NCBI GenBank assembly: GCA_030737875.1
Contig: CM060920.1
Location: 480,406,861-480,470,860, forward strand
Direction of reading: 5' to 3'
DNA: 64,000 nucleotides
Source: Allium sativum
Lineage: Eukaryota > Streptophyta > Magnoliopsida > Asparagales > Amaryllidaceae
Part shown: in pieces, positions 35,983 to 48,595 of the stretch
Layout of the letters: every line of letters starts with the position of its first letter
Position numbering within the stretch: position 1 is the first letter of the stretch
The notes under the pieces: model-generated
The model's database searches: none
What the model saw: the letters and a program-made list of their open reading frames with translations, nothing else
What the model was told of the DNA's origin: nothing
Program-made: the position numbers and the translations under genes

Positions 35983-36900
35983 CTTCGGATTCCACTCCTC
36001 CATTATCTTTTTCTGAATGGTATGGATTCCTTTGTTACCATCGCTACCTTTTCCCGCTGTTCACATTAAAAATCACATTTTTATTTCAATGCTATAAGAA
36101 TCAAATTTTTGTTTCAACGCTAGATATAAAATAAAAATCATATTTTTATTTCGCTACATGTATAAAAAATCATATTTTTGTATTCTTCATTATATAAAAA
36201 CCATAACTTCCTTCATATAAAAACTAACCTTTTCTGCATTAAAAATCTGTCCTTTTCTACGTTAAAAATCTAAACTTTAAATCGTTATTCATAAAAAAAA
36301 AATCAGATTTTTATGTAAATAAAAATCTAAAAATCAAATCTTTTTATTTTGTATATATAAAAATCTATGCTTTCATGTTTTAAAGATATAATCTTTTCAC
36401 ATTTTTTAAAATGCTATACCTATATATATTAATAAAAATTATATTTTATCTCCAAAATTATATATATACAAAAGCCATATGAACAAAAATCATAATTTTG
36501 TAAACTGAAAATCATATTCAAAGAGAATTAAAATTAAAAAAAACTCACAACGAGAAAAGGGGGAAAAGGAATTTGCTGATGGAATCGAAGAGAGGAGGGG
36601 TTCAAGGGGTCGGAGTGGGTGGCTGGGCGTCTGCCAGTCGGTGGTAAGGGCGGTGAAAGCACGCGGCGCTCTGGCGGTTTTAGGGTTTGGGTCTAGAGGG
36701 TCTTAGTCTTCGAGTGTTGCGCCTTCGAGAGAAGAGAGGGGGGAAGCTGGAGGGAGACGCGAGGGGGATCGGTCGGCGCTGAGGCGCGGCGGCCCCAAGA
36801 AGGGGTGGCGTCGAGCTCTTTAGATCGGAGGCGCTCTTTTTTATTTTTTTATTTTCTGTTTGCTGAAACGAGGAGAGAGAAGAGGGAATAAAAGGGGGGC

Positions 36901-36910
36901 TATATATAAA
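36901..36910 (-). promoter_or_regulatory. TATA box of E2 upstream LTR
   Basis: TTTATATATA on the minus strand, identical to 2456-2465. This is E2's 5' LTR in element orientation. Confidence 0.6.
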
Positions 36911-37809
36911 TTATAATATTTAATTAATTTAATTTTCCTACTATGTTGACTTTTTATCCGAACCCTAAACGAGGTCCAACGACTGTCGTCCCTAGCTAAT
37001 TACCCTAATTCCGAACATTATGGGATATGTATCGTAACCCAATTCGGCTGTTACGACCAGTTTCCACTAAAATTAAAATATAAATCAGTATATATTCAGT
37101 TTGAACGCACATTTCAATTTACCGAGGCCACACACGGACTCTAAAAATTCCGGAAAAATATTTTCTAGCTTCGTATTGACGATACGGTTCTAACAAAACT
37201 AATTTCGTCAAATTCTGAGACCATTTGAAAAATGGCCATTTTCTGGTCGATTGAAATTGACTGAAACGGTCAAAACACGTTTTACTTCGCCACGCTCACA
37301 TATTGATTCGAAAAATTATGAATTTTGGAATCTAGCAATAATTCGACATCCCGGATCCAACAAAAATTGTTTCGTCGAAAACAGAGGTCGTTTGCAAAAT
37401 TTCCATTTTTAAGGGCCAAAATTCCATAGCTACTATTCTGAATTTTCAACTGGACATAACTTTTTATCCCCGCTATGAAATTTCAATTTTTCAGATTCAT
37501 TGGAAAGATATTCTCAAATAGATTCTAATATTTGTGGTTTCGCTAAAATCCGGTTTATTTTGTATCTTGTACAGTCTTTTGAAATTTGAATTCAAATTTT
37601 TGAACTACCGCGCCATTTTCAATTCCTTTTATAATTAAAATAAAATATTTATATTATAATGATGATTTATATAAATATATACATTCTAATTCTATTTAAA
37701 ATAAATTTCTCGTCGTTGTTATTTAAAATAAATCATTTTAAATATCCAAACTTCACTAAAATTGCCAAAATAAAAATTTTAAACTGGCTCGAATTTTTCG
37801 GTTGTTACA

Positions 37810-39225
37810 ACGAACTTGTAAATGGATGGTATGTCTGACGTTTTATTCCTTTATTCTATATTCGTTGATCTCTGCTAAATATATATCTATTTGGTGGAAG
37901 AAAATTTATTCTCTTGCTGAACACCCTTCTCTGAGATGTATGAGCTCAGAGGTTATATATTGGCAGAAATCAATGGCATGGTATGGATTGACAATGTGGC
38001 ATGCTTAGATGCAAATGATCAAGGCTTATTGTTGAAAAGCAGAGCCTTGTGGTGGATGATCAAAGCACAACTTTATTTAGCATAGCTTTGTGTGCGTAAC
38101 TTCGCGAACCTCACACCTTGGTAAGAGTTAGAAACCGGACAAGGGAACGCAGGGAGCGCACACATTTCTTTCTAACTAGAAGTGGTATCAGGGTTTTGCA
38201 AGCCCTGACATTTTACTTATGTGGATGATGGATTACGAGGCCTCAGTTATATTGGTCGATAGTGACCAATTTATAGGTTCAATAGGACCGGGAAGCATGT
38301 GTTCAGGCATAACTAATCCACTAAAGTTGTGGACCGGTCCTGTAGGATCCAAAGGTTCGCCAGCGTCCGAATCTTGAGACATTTGCTAGAGGGTCTCGAA
38401 TCGGTAAGGAGATCGTCCCTATCCTTGACTCATGATGGAAACCCAACTTCCAATACAACACCATATAGTTTTGAATGTAAAACTAGAATGGCGACATAGT
38501 ATATGGTAGTTATGCCTACTATGATTGATACATTATGATTGAAATGTTTTTGAAACATATATACACTAATAATAATGTCAAATATGTTTTATCGTATCAA
38601 GCATTTTTTACCATTATAAGGTAAAAATCTGTCCTCCGGTTTGCATTGCATTGTGTGATGGGACTTGAGTCTTATAATGGTTTCATTTTTCTAAAAAGCG
38701 TTGCGTTGTTCAACGATTTACTTTATTTCATGCACTGGCAATACAATGGTGTAAACTCGTTCCGCGTTAGTGGTGTGGTCCTGTGATTAGCCTTATGATT
38801 AGATTAGTTAAGTAAGATTTCCCATACCAGTCCCATGACTGACCTGTAGTTTGTTTCACTTTGCAAACTCGGGTGCCCTCTTTTCCACACGGGCAGTCGA
38901 GTAGCTTATTTTGCAGATATATTGAGCATGATTCTAGATAGAAGCTTAAAGCTGTGTCCAGAGCACTGATAGCCTTCCGCTGTGTTAGTTATTCGTTGCC
39001 GCTACATTGTATTACAATAATTTTAATTTAATCTTCTGCTGTAGTATTTATATTCAATGTACTCTGATATTTTGTACTCTGATATAACATTATTATGCTG
39101 TTTATAAAAGTCTTATGTTATTTGTTCTAGTGTGTTGTATGCCCAAAGTTAGCGTATTCGGGTTTTTGAATGATCTTAGTCGATTTTGCGATCGATTAGG
39201 TCCGGGTGAAATCCGAATCATTACA
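37810..39225 (+). mobile_element. E1, 5' LTR (U5-side part)
   Basis: The plus-strand LTR end aligns with E1's 3' LTR (45275-46240 and 52848-53296). I count about 21 differences in a 255-bp sample, so roughly 8% divergence. It ends CATTACA at 39225, followed by GT and the primer-binding site. The rest of this LTR lies left of the window because E2 is inserted here. The frame at 37802-38008 is not conserved in the partner LTR. Confidence 0.88.
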
Positions 39226-39627
39226 GTTGGTATCAGAGCTTTGGTTAACTCAAATCTTTGGGGTACAACTCGTTAGAACTGAACAAAAGACTCATCAGAG
39301 GTAGGATTATTTATATTCTATAAAAGAATACTCATTAGAGATAGGATCAATAGTATCCTAGTATGAGATACTCATTAGATATGGGGTCAGAAATGCCCTT
39401 GAATGAGTTGAGAGTGATAAATTTATAATTAATGTATTTGTGATTATATATATAATCCGATCTTAGAAAATATGATTTTTGAATATATAAAAGTTATATA
39501 TATTTGAAAAGTTAATTAGCTAATAAAATTATTGAAACCAATAAAAGAACGAAAGTTGAGTTGGTTAGTTAAACAACTTTCAACTCCGTTCCTTTTCGAG
39601 GACGAAAAGATTTTATGTGGGGGAGAT
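39226..39627 (+). mobile_element. E1 internal region (402 bp)
   Basis: This is the shortest internal region in the window. It has the primer-binding site TGGTATCAGAGC at 39228-39239, a few blocks shared with E3 (for example GACTCATCAGAGGTAGGATT), the hairpin CTTTTCG-AGGA-CGAAAAG near 39593 and the polypurine tract TGTGGGGGAGAT at 39616-39627. Compared with E2, E4 and E5 about 600 bp of the core is missing, including the 'CTTGCTATGACCTG' block. That implies the lost block is dispensable, or that E1 was dead on arrival. Confidence 0.88.
39228..39239 (+). other. Primer-binding site of E1
   Basis: TGGTATCAGAGC, a perfect 12-base match to the iMet tRNA complement, lies two bases after the LTR end. 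Confidence 0.88.
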
Positions 39628-40510
39628 TGTAATAACCCGGAAATTTTGAACCAATTTAAAATTTTATTTTAGAAATTTTAATGGATTTTGAATATTTAAA
39701 ATGGTTTATTTTAAATAATGACTACTAAAAATTTATTTTAATCGAAGTTAGAACGAATATATTTATTTTAATTATAAAAGGAGTTAGAAATAGCGCAGCA
39801 GTTTGAAATTTTGAATTTGAACTTTGACTGAATGCACAAGATTCAAAATTAATCATATTTTGGTGAAACCAAAAATATTAGAATCTGTTTAAAAATATCT
39901 TTCCAACGAATCTGGAAAATTGAAATTTCATAGTGGGAATAAAAAGTTATGGCCAGTTGAATATTCAGAATAGTTGCGATGGAATTTAATATAATATATA
40001 ACCCGTATTAATAGCCATTTTGCAAACGACCTCCGTTTTCGACAAAACTACTCTGGTTGGATCCGAAATGTCAAATTATTGCAAGATTCAAATTTCCACA
40101 ATTTTTGGAATTAATATGTGAGCATGGCAAAAGAAAACGTGTTTTGTCAATTTCAGTCAATTTGGATTGACTTGAAAAAGGCCATTTTTCAAATGGTCTC
40201 CAAATTCGACGAAATTAATTTGTTAGGACCGTATCGTCAAAACATAGCTAGAAATAAATTTTCTGTAAGTTTTAGAATAAGTGTGTGGCCCCGATGAATT
40301 TAAACGTACGATCAAATTAAATAAATAAATGATTTAAATTTTAATTAAAAGAAAATGAACTGAAAACAATCGATTGGGCTGACGTGACCTAGCCCATTGT
40401 GTCTGGAACGGGGGCAATTGGGTGGGAACAACTTTCGTTGGGCCGAAATTGGAGCTGAAAAGGATTAACGGGCTTAAAACTAGTAATTAAGAAATTAAAT
40501 ATTATTTTAT

Positions 40511-40518
40511 TATAAATA
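40511..40518 (+). promoter_or_regulatory. TATA box of E1 3' LTR
   Basis: TATAAATA is followed after about 20 bases by CCCCAGCCCTAACTAAAAT, which resembles the telo-box region seen in E3 and E5. Confidence 0.6.
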
Positions 40519-40734
40519 ACTCATTTCAAAACCCCAGCCCTAACTAAAATAGCCACCACCAACTTTTCAATGGACAAAATACTCCTGATTTTAGACCTTA
40601 ATTTCCTCCATTCCAATTCGAACTAGATTCCAACCCCAATACCAATTCGAAGAGAAAAGTAAGGCCTTTAATTCCATATGGATATGATCACTTTTCATTA
40701 TTTGTACAAAGTGGATTTGGGGCTTGAACCGACC

Positions 40735-40925
40735 GACTTTAGGTGCGGATTCCAAGCAGGAGGGCCCACCGAGATTCGCCATACCCACGGTGGAGATGGA
40801 GCAGGCCGAGGCGCCTCTCGTGGCGGTCCCCGATCGAAGTCCGGCCGGCTCTAGGAGGAGCAGCGACGAGGGTGTTCAGGCGGGTATGGGTTTCGGCTGA
40901 AGTCTGTAAGCAGCGAAGAAGAAAG
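40735..40925 (+). other. GC-rich leader of E1 LTR
   Basis: This GC-rich island in AT-rich DNA lies downstream of the TATA box, with a donor-like CT|GTAAGC at 40906. Unlike the E4 and S1 leaders it is not strongly C-biased on the sense strand and shows no evident similarity to them by eye. The short frames on both strands are not conserved elsewhere. Confidence 0.4.
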
Positions 40926-41239
40926 GGATTATTTCCCTAATGAAGTAATTAAACTAATTAATTGTTTAATTATTTTAAATTATGTACCCAAAGTTTAAAA
41001 TTCTATAACTCGTTCAATTCAAATCAGAAATAAGTGAAACAAGTTTCTATGGATTCGTAGCGATGAGTTCTACAACATGGATTTGACTAGAGCTTAGACG
41101 GAGCACGTTGAAAATTCAGACAAAAAATCAAGGTGAGATATCTGATCTTAAAATTAAAATTGAATTATTTATCGTTATATGAAATCCATGTATGTACGTT
41201 ATTATAAATCATATATATGATGTATGGAATTAGAATTGG

Positions 41240-42900
41240 TTAGTTTTTATTGCGATGTATGAATGGGTTGGATTTTGATATTCATGTCTGTAGATTTGAT
41301 TTTATAATAAAGGTTCTTCTTTTATTTGAATCCATGAATTATGATTTGGTTTTTTGAAAAAAAAATCTCATCTTTATCGAACCCATGAACTTTGATTGGG
41401 GTTTTGAAATAATAAAAATATATTTTTACTGAAACTATGAACATGGTTTTTGTTTAGATTTTGTTTAACAATAAAATATCATTTTTATTGAATCTATGAA
41501 CATAGAATACATTGGATTTGTTCTACAATAAAAATATCCTTTTTATTGAATCCATGAACTTGTCACTTAACATGTTTCATTAGATTAGAAAGAAGAACAT
41601 TTTTTTATTGTTATTGTCACTTTGTTTCAATTAAAAAGATTAAAATAAAAAGTTCACATTTTTATTTTCATTTGGTTCCAATACAAAGAACGGAATAAAA
41701 AGAGTTAAAATAAAAAACATATTTTTATTGCCATTCTGTCGCAATAAAAGATTAGTTATCAAAGATCATATTTTTATCGTCACTTTGTTTCATTAAAAAG
41801 ATTAGAATAGTAAAATATCATTTTCATTGTTCATTGTTTTCAATAAAAAGATTGCACATTAAAAATTACATTTTTAATGTAGTTTAGTTTCTTAAAGATT
41901 GAATTATGAAAATGTCATGATAGATTAGAATATCATTTATGTTAGAAATGTTACATTAGATTAAAATATCATTTATGATAGAAATGTTACATTAGATTAA
42001 AAATGTCATTTATGTTAGTGATAAAAATGTCATTTATGTTAGGGATAAAAATGCTGAAACTTCAAAATTCATATTTTTAATGTAAAGGTAAAATATATAA
42101 AATATTCATTGTATGGATAATAATGTTGAAACATTAAAATTTACATTTTTAATGTAAAGCGTGATTTATGTAAAATGATCATTGGATGAAATATAAAAAT
42201 GTTTAACAATAAAAAGTTCATATTTTTATTGTATATGAGAAAATATGAAAAATGAACATCTGTTTTATAAGATTCAAGTCAATAAAAAATTTGTTTAAAT
42301 TAAAAATTACATTTTAAATGTAAGTATGAATCATATAAAAGGATTCAAGTTAATAAAAAAAAAATTACATTAAAATTTACACTTTAATGTATGTATGAGT
42401 CATGTTAAAAGATTCATTATTTGAAAATTTGTTTTCACATTAAAATTTACATTGTTAATGTAAAAATGAATCATTAGAAAAAGGTTCATTGCTTGAAAAA
42501 TGTTTTTACATTAAAATTTACATTTTTAATGTAAATGAATCATATGAAAATAAAAGATTCATTGTGTAATGAAAAAATATTTTGACATTGAAATTTACAT
42601 TTTTAATGTAAATAAATCATTAGAAAAAGTTTCATTGTTTAATATATTATGTTAACATTAAAATTAGATCTTTAATGTAATAATGGATTGATTAAAAAGA
42701 CTAAACTTTGGTAAAAATGTGTTAACATAGGAAAGTACATTTTTAATGTACAAATGATTATATAAAAAGATTATAATTTGATTATAATTTGTTTACATTC
42801 AAAAGCTCATTTTTAATGCATAAAAGGATTCAATAAAAAGATTATTGTTTGATAAAAATGTTTTTACATAAAAAATTACATTTTTAATGTAAGTAGGAAT
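41240..42900 (+). repeat. Degenerate AT-rich repeat field in E1 LTR
   Basis: This is a long run of decayed 50-70-bp units around ATTAAAATTTACATTTTTAA and AAAATATCATTTTTATTG. It occupies the place of the minisatellites in E4 and S1. The advanced decay fits E1 being the oldest complete member here. Confidence 0.7.
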
Positions 42901-44266
42901 AATTAAAATATGCATTGTTTAATATTAACATTTACATGTTATAGAAGTAGAAATGTTCATTTGTTTGATATCAACATTAACATGTTAGAGAAGTAGAAAA
43001 ATGTACATTGGTAAAACATTATCATGATTATGTTAGAGATATTCGAAATATTTCAAACTGAATTATAATTGGTTAAATTTATTAACAAATGATTTATGTA
43101 TGTAAACTGTTGTTGTTTGAAAACCCCACACGGGTATTGGGATGACATTTGTCATACACTAGTCCTAATATTTAGTTGTATGTCAACCGATGGGGTGACA
43201 GTCTATAATGAGCATTATTTATTTATTTATTTTAACGCTCACACAGTTATAAATTTCACTCTGGATATGAATGGATTGTTTATTGATTATTTCTCATTAT
43301 TGTTATATACATGCGATGTATGAAATCCATATAACTGAAATTATATGGTAATTGATTGAATCACATTCCAGTTCAGAATATTTTTAAGGAAAAATATATT
43401 TAAAATAAAGAATCTTTTGAAATAAAGAATATTTTAAAATTATGAATATTTTAAAATAATATACAGTGTAAAATAAAATTATGATTTCTATGTCCCTTTT
43501 TAGATGAATATAAAAATGTGAAGTCGAATTAAGTAGCAAACGTTATTTTAACCCGAACGGGTTTATCGATCGATTTGATTTACTTTATAATGAACATCGA
43601 AAGAAGTGATTTATAAATCTTATATTTTGAAAATATAAATATTTAATATGATAAAAATATAGAATGTTCAATTTTTATTTAAAATTGAAAATGAAGTTAA
43701 AATCGTTTAAAAACGAATTTATAAATGATTTATAAAATATGTTTTAAATAGTAAACGACGAAATATATATAATATATATATATTATATATTTAATGGCCT
43801 GAATAGAACGCGCCGCACAGCGACCGTTCGCGAATTTCAAACATTAACTTCAAATTAATGTAACGGGAGATCCGACCATCGAATTCTCCTAAAACCGGAA
43901 CCGTTGGGTTCGTATCGAAAAGAGCTTTCCAATAATATAAGAGATTTGAAATCTAATGGTTGGATTTGGAATTATGCCCAATTCTATTTCAGAAAAGTTC
44001 GTTATAAGTGCAGTTCGATGACCGTTTATGAAAATCGACAGTAAAGGCATTAATAAAATTATTAAAAATATGAAAAAATTATGTAAAATCATAATAAATG
44101 ATTTAAACAGATATTGGATGAAAAATTCCATATTTGAAAAGATAAAAATATTTTTTTTATCGATATGAACTAGTTATTAACTAGGATAAATCTTTAAATA
44201 AAGATTTAATGTAGTTTTCCAATAAATTAATATCTACTTGGAATTAAATAAATAAATCAGATTTTT

Positions 44267-44441
44267 GGGTTTGTCGTGAATGGTGCCTTCGATAACACTG
44301 TTCTTAAATCCAGTTGAGAAAAGAATAAATCTTTTAATTAAGCTTATTAGAGTTCCAATTATATTTAGTAATTGGAATAAAATGGAATGTTAATTGGGTT
44401 TATCGTGAACTGTGTTTTAAACGACATTTATTCTTTAACCC
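44267..44441 (+). repeat. 45-bp hairpin modules in E1 LTR
   Basis: Two modules, 44267-44311 and 44396-44441, run from GGGTTT to AACCC or AATCC. They correspond to those in S1, E2 and E4. A decayed third may lie at about 44730. Confidence 0.6.
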
Positions 44442-47150
44442 AATTAACAGTGAAAATATAATTTGGAAGTTATAAATCTTTTATTAAGATTTAATGGAAA
44501 TTTCCCAAAGAATTTTTTTCCAATTTAATATAGTAAATTGGAATTGAATGGGATTCGATTTAATAATAATCGAGATGAGATTCTGCAATAGATGACCATT
44601 ACTATATATGGAATTTAAAAGGATTTGTCGTTATTCCATTTATATTATTAGTCTGATATGGAAATTTATATCGATTATATATTGATATGATTTCTGTGAA
44701 AATTCCATATTTAAGGGAAGATGATTTTGGGTTTACCGTAAACAATGTTTTTCAGTTAAAGATAAGATTAATTTCTTCAATAGGAATAATCATAAAAGTT
44801 ATGATTTTTGATATTTAAAACCACATTGGAGTTTTAAAGAATCTTTAAAAAGAAGATTAAAGAACAAATGTAAAAGAATTTATCTTTGATAAAATTAACG
44901 GGAACTTTTCCCTAGTAATGTGAATATTTTATTAAAAGAATATTGAATTGGAATGAGGAGCATGATTTGTTTTTATAGCACTTAATTTTTGATTATAAAA
45001 TAAGCGAGTTATTCGGAAAGACCGGGATTAACCCATTCTGAATAACTACTACGACGATTAAAGGTCGAAGATGAAGACGGTGGTTAAAGACCGGAGGTCT
45101 TCACATCGTTTGGATGACTACTGATGTCTTGATTAGGGGGCATCCCAAGATAAGGTAATAAGTGGTGATCTTCCAGACGTTCTTGGAGATCGACGTATAT
45201 GCGAGAACTTCTCTCTTGTATTGGACATATGGGAGGAGGAATAAGGTGTCTCCGGTTTCGTTCAGACTTAGACCGAACTTGTAAATCAATGGTGTGTCTG
45301 CCGTTGTACTCCTTTATGCTGTATTCGTTGATCTCTGCTAAATATATATTTGTTTGGTGGAGGAAAATTTATTCTCTTGCTTAACACCCTTCTCTGAGAC
45401 GTACGAGCTTAGAGGTTATATATTGGCAGAAATCAATGATATGGTATGGATAGACAATGTGGCATGCTAAGATGCAAATGATCAAGGCTTATTGTTGAAA
45501 AGAAGAGCCTTGTGGTGGACGATCAAAGCACAGCTTTATTTAGCAAAGCTTTGTGTAGCGTAACTTCGTGAACCTCACAACCCGGTAAGAGTCAGAAACG
45601 GGACAAGGGAACGCAGGGAGTGCACAAGTTTCTTTCTAGCTAGAAGTGGTATCAGGGTTTTGGAAGCCATGACATTTTACTTATGTGGATGATGGATTAC
45701 GAAGCCTCGGTTATATTGGTCGATAGTGACCAATTTATAGGTTCAATAGGACCGGGAAGCGTGTGTTCAGGCATTACTAATCCACTAAAGAAATTATGGA
45801 CCGGCCCTACAGGATCCAAGGGTTCGCCAGCGTCCGAATCCTAAGACATTTGCTAGAGTGTCTCGAATCGTTAAGGAGATCATCCCTAGCCTTGACTCAT
45901 GATGGAAACAAAACTTCCAATACGACACCGTACGGTTTTGAATGTAAAACTAGTATGGCGACATAGTATATGGTAGTTATGCCATATATGATTGGTACAT
46001 TATGATTGAAATGTTTTTGAAACATATATACACTAATAATAATATCAAATCCGTTTTATCGTATCAAGCATTTTTCACCATTATAAGGTAAAACTCCATC
46101 CTCCAGTTTGCGTTGCATTGTGTGATGGGACTTGAGTCTAATGGTTTCATTTTTCTAAAAAGCATTGCGTTGTTCAACGATTTACTTTATTTCATGCACT
46201 GGCAATCCAATAGAGTAAACCCGTTCCGCGTTAGCGGCGTTGTAATAACCCGAAAATCTGGGCCAATTTAAAATTTTTATTTTGGCGATTTTGATGAATT
46301 TTAATTATTTAAAATGAATTATTTTAAATAATAACGACGAGAAATTTATTTTGAATAGAATTCGAATGTATACATTTATTCGAATCGTCGTCAGAATATA
46401 AATATTTATTTATATAAATAAAAGGAATTGAAAATGACGCGGTAGTTCGATAATTCGATTTCAAATTTCAATTGAACATACCGGGTGCAAAATAAACCGG
46501 ATTTTAGTGAAACCAGAAATATTCGAATCTATTTGAGAATATCTTTCCAACGAATCCGACAAATCAAAATTTCATAGCGGGAATCAAAATATATGTCCAG
46601 TTGAAAATTCTGAATAGTCGCTATGGAATTCAGGCCCTTAAAAATGGAAATTTTGCAAACGACCTCGGATTTTGACGAAACCACTTTTGTTGGATCCGTG
46701 GTGTCAAGATATTGCTAGATTCCAATTTTCATAATTTTTCGAATCAATATGCGAGCGTGGCAAAGGAAAACGCGTTTGACCATTTTCAGTTGATTTTAAT
46801 CGACTGGAAATTGGTCATTTTTCAAACGGTCTCAGAATCTGACGAAACTAGTTTTGTTAGGACTGTATCGTCAATACGAAGCTAGAAATAATTTTTCTAG
46901 AATTTTTAGAGTTAGTATGTGACCCCAGTAAATTGAAATACGCGTTCAAATTCAATATATAGAGTTATATGTTGATTTTGACGGAAACTGGTCGTAACAA
47001 TTGAATTGGCTTACGAAACATATCCCATTGTGTTCGGAATGGGGGTATTACGCTAGGGACGACAGTCGGTGGGCTCAATTTCGAGTTCGAATTTTAAAGT
47101 TGCTTTATAGAAGAAAATTAAAAATAATTAAATATATATATATATTTCTT

Positions 47151-47157
47151 TATAATA
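47151..47157 (+). promoter_or_regulatory. TATA-like box of S1
   Basis: TTTATAATACCC is followed about 20 bases later by CTCTCCCTCCTCTCTCTCTC, a typical plant pyrimidine-rich start region. Confidence 0.5.
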
Positions 47158-47235
47158 CCCTACCCCCCTTTTACTCTCCCTCCTCTCTCTCTCTCTCTCT
47201 TCTGTTTCAAATCGAACAAAAGAAATAAAAAAAAC

Positions 47236-47530
47236 CCAATGTCGACGCGCTCGAGCCATAGCCGCCCTCGCCCCGCCACCGCTCGTCGACCCCCCTTTCA
47301 CCTCTGACCTCGTCGCTCTCCCCAGTTCGAAACCCTCCCAATACCCCCCTCAATCGAAGAATCCGTGGCCTCGCAGCACCAACGACCGACGCTTCCCGCT
47401 TGCTCCGACCGAACACCACCACCGCGCTGACGGCGAGACCCCAGATCCGCTTCTGATGTCTCGTGTGACGCGCCAGGTGGAACCCTCGTTCTGAGCAATG
47501 GGTTCGAACCATTCGGGAGCTTCCAGGAAG
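47236..47530 (+). other. C-rich leader of S1
   Basis: Strongly C-rich on the sense strand, with GTCGACGCG, CGTCGACCCCCC and CACCACCACCG runs like those of the E4 and E2 leaders. It ends at CCAGGAAG|GTAATTAAC, a plausible splice donor at 47531. Frames on either strand are short (up to about 100 codons) and are not the same as those in other copies. Confidence 0.5.
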
Positions 47531-47749
47531 GTAATTAACAGCTTAATTAATCAGTTTATTAATTAATTTAGTTAATTAAAATCTGAAATTTACTTGAATA
47601 AAAATATTTTTAAAACTGAATAAAACTGTTTGTAAATCTGGATCAAAATTGTTTAAAACTGAATCAAGATTGTTTTTGAAACTGAAATAGGAAGGATTTC
47701 AAATAGAAAATCACCTTGTTTTCGAATAGAAAATCATATTGCTTTTTTT

Positions 47750-48400
47750 AATCTAAGTTAATATGATTTTTAAAATATGTAGAACAATATAAAAATATGA
47801 TTTTTAAAATATGTAGAGATTAAGAATATAATTTTTATATAATGTAAAGGTTAAAAATATAATTTTTATAATATAGAAAGATTAAAAATATAATTTTTAT
47901 AATATAGAAAGGTTGGAAATATAATTTTTATAATATAGAAAGGTTAAAAATATAATTTTTATACTAGTGGCATATTAAAAATATGGTTTTTATCAAAGTA
48001 AAAAGGTTAGATTTTCCTATGTGAAAGGATCGTATTTTTAAAGTAGAAAAGATCATATTTTTATATAGTTGATTAAGTAGAAAAGATCATATTTTTATAT
48101 AGTTGATTAAGTAGAAAAGATCATATCTTTATATAGTTGATTAAGTAGAAAAGATCATACTTTTATATAGTTGATTAAATAGAAAAGGTCGGATTTTTAT
48201 ATATGTTGAAGCGAAATAAAAAATCGATTTTTATATGAGTGGCGGTATAAAAATATGATTTTTATTCATGTAGGGTAATAAAAATATAATTTTTATTATA
48301 TTAGTGGCAAGATAAAAATAGAATTTTTATCTATATAATAGCGGTATAAAAATAGAATTTTTATATACATAGCAACAATATAAAAATGTGATTTTTATAT
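47750..48400 (+). repeat. Minisatellites in S1
   Basis: 30-bp units with TAAAAATATAATTTTTATAA and AAAGG (47810-47970) are followed by four 33-bp units with AAGTAGAAAAGATCATATTT (about 48040-48180), then decayed ATAAAAATATGATTTTTAT units. Confidence 0.85.
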
Positions 48401-48493
48401 ATGTAGTGGCTACGGGCAACGAAAGTGACAAAAGGCGAGAGTGGCAAATATTTCCTATATAAGAAGAGTCGAGGCGTTTGGATTAGCCAGTCG

Positions 48494-48595
48494 GTGAGAA
48501 CTTCTCACTTTTAAATTTATTTCTAGTTAAAATATATACTAGGATGCAGACGGTGTTTAGTAGCACCCGACACCCGTCGTCCACAGACCATGGAC
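48494..48595 (+). other. Conserved three-hairpin module, S1
   Basis: GTGAGAA/TTCTCAC (48494-48508), GGTG(T)T/AGCACC near 48552 and GTCCA/TGGAC (48579-48595). The sense-strand order is the same as in E4. Confidence 0.65.

Larger units (their letters stand above)
35461..37809 (-). mobile_element. E2, upstream LTR, third segment
   Basis: E2's LTR resumes after E3. The first five bases GATTT are the E3 target copy. It matches 959-3363 through the U3 end GGTTGTTACA at 37809. It includes the hairpin module (35881-35982), a C-rich leader (about 36590-36835) and a TATA box (36901-36910). After 37809 the E1 LTR resumes with ACGAACTTGTAAAT, matched at 45275 onward in E1's other LTR, which fixes this boundary. 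The left target copy lies outside the window. Confidence 0.88.
39628..46240 (+). mobile_element. E1, 3' LTR, first segment
   Basis: It starts TGTAATAACCCGG straight after the polypurine tract. It contains a TATA box (40511-40518), a GC-rich leader (about 40735-40925), diverged ATTTTTAATGTAA repeats (41240-42900), the 'ACCCCACACGGGTATTGGG' block near 43123, the GC-rich palindromic block near 43800, 45-bp hairpins (44267-44441) and U5 blocks. It is cut at 46240 by S1 and resumes at 52848. The LTR totals about 7.06 kb. Only a degenerate GTGAGATATC remains of the hairpin module. No coding sequence is supported. Confidence 0.9.
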
